Below, in pieces: positions 61,354-64,000 of a DNA stretch of 64,000 nt; position 1 is the stretch's first letter, and each line of letters starts with the position of its first letter. The position numbers and the translations under genes were made by a program. The notes under the pieces were generated by a model. That model was not told the origin of the DNA. It made no database searches and saw only the letters and a program-made list of their open reading frames with translations. Source of the stretch: Alligator mississippiensis. Taxonomy: Eukaryota; Chordata; Crocodylia; Alligatoridae. The stretch is taken from positions 71,252,716-71,316,715 of the forward strand of contig NC_081831.1 of the NCBI RefSeq assembly GCF_030867095.1. The letters are read 5' to 3'.

Positions 61354-62715
61354 CAGTGGTTCTCAACCTTTTTAGGCTCGAGGCACCCCTTGGTAGACTC
61401 GAGGTACCTTTGGGAAAATGTCAGCTCTAAGTTTTTACTTGCTTTTTTTCACTTCAGAAAAATAATAGATCAATTCGTCTGTTGCAAAAAACTCAAAAAG
61501 GCCACAACAGGTCAGAATTTTTTTTTTTAATGTTCTAGGGCTGTTTGCAGACATGGAGGGAAAAAAAATCCCAAACGGTGCATTACTTTAAACTGATCGT
61601 GCACCCCAAGCCCAGTGCATGGACAAAAGAGGCAACACATTAGTTGCACCTGCCTTTCCCAGCGTCTGTATAAATTGGGTACTTTAGTGGGGCTTTTTTG
61701 GCGATTTTATCTAATAGCTGATTGAATCAGCTATTAGGTAAAAGCATCAAAAAACCCTGCTGAGGCATGTGATCTATACAGATGCTGCAGAACCAGGTCA
61801 AACTAACATGCTGCTGCTTTCAGTAAAGCATTTCCAACCCTCTCTCTTCCCCTGCCTCCTCCGCGGCCCGCCCCCCCCCCCCCCCCCCAGCCAGCTGTCA
61901 GTGCCCTTGATTTTAGGAGTGTATGAAATGGGCTGTATTTGATTTAAGATTTGGATTCAGCCTGAATCAGGGACAGTGATTCGATTCACTGATTTGGATT
62001 ACTGTCCCCAATTTTCGATTCGGCTGAATCTGAAGATACGATACTGATTTGGAGAAGCAGCGATTCAGCCATAAACACAGCTTTAAATGTTTTTTCTATA
62101 TACCTCGAGGTACCAGGCATGGCCTGTGAATGCTGCGATGGTGGGGTGGATGGAGCGTCCCACAGGAGCGCGGGGGCACCCTCCATGTGCTCGGCAGCAG
62201 ACCTGGAAGTACTTCTAGTCCACTTCTGGGTCTGCCACTGAGCGCACAGGGGCCCCTCCCATGCCCTCCCGGTTCAGCGATTGGCCGTGGGGGCACCCCC
62301 CTGTGTACTCCCTGGCACACCCAGAAGTGGACCAGAAGTGCTTCTGGTCCACTTCCGGATCTGCTGCTAAGTGCTCTGGAGACCCCCCCGCACTCCTGTG
62401 GAAAGCTCCATCCACCATCTCACGAGCTGCCTGATACCTTGAGGTATGTAGAAAAAATGTTTAAAGCTGTGTCTATGTCCGAATCATCAAATCTTTCCAA
62501 ATCGATTTGGAGAGTTCCAATTTGATTCAGAAACATGAACGGGTCTCCTGATTCGATTCGGAGATTCAGCCACCGAATCGAATCAGCGACTGAAGCTTCG
62601 CACAGCCCTACTTGATTTCTGTTTGAAATCTCTATATCTATCTTGTGATTTATGTTCCCACTCCTGAGTGAATCTCAAGACACACTAGGATGCGGGGGCG
62701 CTCTGAGAAGCACTG
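61354..62715. mobile_element. hAT-like element with nested foldback (intron 12)
   Basis: The left end is CAGTGGTTCTCAACCTTTTT. The right end, on the other strand, is CAGTGCTTCTCAGAGCGCCC. These are typical hAT termini, though the flanks (ttccacag and ttctcagt) match only loosely. A different repeat ending gcacagccctac lies inside at about 61917-62610. No intact transposase frame is seen. Confidence 0.6.
61917..62610. repeat. Foldback repeat of the gcacagccctac family (inside hAT element)
   Basis: The arms carry repeated gattcgattc / gaatcgaatc motifs in opposite orientation. The core 62190-62370 has palindromic ccagaagtgcttctgg-type units and GC-rich sequence. It shares its right terminus with the foldback at 50485-51427. 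Confidence 0.6.
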
Positions 62716-62909
62716 TTCTCAGTCATAAAGTATGTGGATTTGGATCCAATATAGTAACGTTTTGGATGTCAGTCTTTTTTTCTTGGAGCGCACAACATTC
62801 ATGTAATACCTGTCATAAATTATGAAAAGGTATACCTAGGGTAATGCCTGCTGTGATTGTATTCTCTGGGTGATGTTCGGAGTCATGCTCTGCTTCAGGC
62901 CTTTTATTT

Positions 62910-62965
62910 CACAGTTTCATAGTTTTTAGGGGCTGGAAGGGACCTTTAGAAAACATTGTCAAATT
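62910..62965 (-). repeat. CR1 3'-end fragment (intron 12)
   Basis: The stretch gtttcatagtttttaggggc then tggaagggacctttagaa is the antisense terminal signature of CR1, cut short. Confidence 0.65.
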
Positions 62966-64000
62966 ATTCCCATTCTGTCTTCTAGGTCTCCTCTCCTCCT
63001 TCTTCCCATTGCCTTCAACTTGTTTTTGGTAGTTTCATTGGGTTGGGTTTTTGTTTGTTTGTTTGTCTGTTTTTCCCCTGATCCCCCAAAGATTTTGTGC
63101 AGTCTTGGCTGCTGTTAGTGAATACCTATTTTTCTTAGTTATCCAAGTTGCTAGTCCGAATAGTAGGATAATGCCCTATCAGACAAATCAAGCAAAACTA
63201 TAACGCCAACCTCTTATAAAAGGAATTCTGCAGTTATTGTATTACTTATGAGCTACTAAACATGCATTGCAATCATGAGGTACTTATTAGATATCATTTC
63301 ACTTAAGTTTAGACAGAAAATGAAGGAAGTGCCAAGTCTGTTTTAATGAGCGTGCACATAACCATATAATTTAATTCTTAGCAAAACAGAATGATAGTCT
63401 TGTATAGTAAATTCCATGTAATCAGAGACTTGTTTTCTACACTGTTCATATTAGTTCTGATAATTGCAAATTATGGAGCTGTTCATCACTTAGAGCCTTG
63501 CATTTGTAAATTTGGATTTAGAATTTAATATGTATATATGATTCAGGTAAACATAACCTATGCTGTCCAAGACTTGGTGCTGAATTAATCTCCATGTAAT
63601 TGAAAGATAAAATACTAAATTGTCTTCAGAAATATGGTGATATAGCATTGTTGGGCTTTTCCTTTTCATTTTTTTCTTGTAGTCAACTTTAAAAATTGGC
63701 ATTGTTGATAGAAAACCTAATTTAAGTAAGCAGACTTTTTAACTGGGTAGTTTAAACAATACCTGCTTATTCTGTTGGTTCATTTGTTTGAAGAGGCTAA
63801 TCATTATTCTTAAAAAGGCTGCTGGAAGGGGGGTGGATTTTAAAAAATGTAAGACTAGTATATTTTTGTCTAAGATCTGCACTTTTGTTAAATACTTTGA
63901 CCTTCCTGGAAAATTCAGTATTTGAAACTTGCAAATATAATAGCTGGTTGCATAATGTTTATGACAAGGATGAGCAACATTATAGCTGTTTGCTTTAGGT

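Larger units (their letters stand above)
56152..64000 (+). other. THOC2: THOC2 intron 12, incomplete (at least 7.8 kb)
   Basis: No sequence encoding the next expected residues (FQSDGSKQ and onward) was found to the end of the window. The intron carries two gggcacgtctac-family repeats, a hAT-like element with a nested foldback, and several CR1 ends. Confidence 0.75.

Noticed and set aside
56152-64000. Possible THOC2 exon 13
   Set aside because: I looked for coding sequence of the next human residues after KE (FQSDGSKQ, then the VILSCLLSITDQ region) and found none, so it is assumed to lie beyond the window.

Overview
The window is vertebrate nuclear DNA, most likely crocodilian (alligator-like). 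The evidence is a multi-exon gene with GT-AG introns, a CpG-island promoter, and many CR1 LINE, hAT and long foldback repeats of the kind that fill crocodilian genomes. The species call is an inference from repeat style and was not checked against any database.

One host gene is present: the 5' part of THOC2, the scaffold subunit of the THO/TREX mRNA-export complex, on the + strand. Twelve coding exons lie between 19194 and 56151. Their phases chain without a break and give residues 1-461 of a protein that is about 1,590 residues long in human. The remaining exons must lie beyond 64000. The start codon sits in a CpG island (about 18560-19620).

Layout: 1-18.5 kb is upstream intergenic DNA made mostly of repeats. 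It holds a GC-rich repeat with a 53-bp tandem array, a mariner transposase relic at 9.06-10.1 kb, an old endogenous retrovirus fossil at 11.67-15.86 kb lying between two parts of a CR1 and itself carrying a hAT MITE, and a Tigger-like MITE. 18.5-19.6 kb is the promoter and exon 1. 19.6-64 kb is THOC2 exons and repeat-rich introns. Notable intron contents are a hAT element with an internal 60-bp array (intron 1), long GC-rich foldbacks (introns 2 and 4), a nearly full-length antisense CR1 nested in a foldback (intron 10), a hAT MITE with matching target duplications (intron 11), and a hAT element carrying a nested foldback (intron 12).

No operon, CRISPR array or undescribed gene system was found. 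The points most worth a second look are a NAGNAG acceptor and a tandem donor in THOC2, several nested insertions, and inverted-repeat families that are clear in the sequence but that I cannot name.
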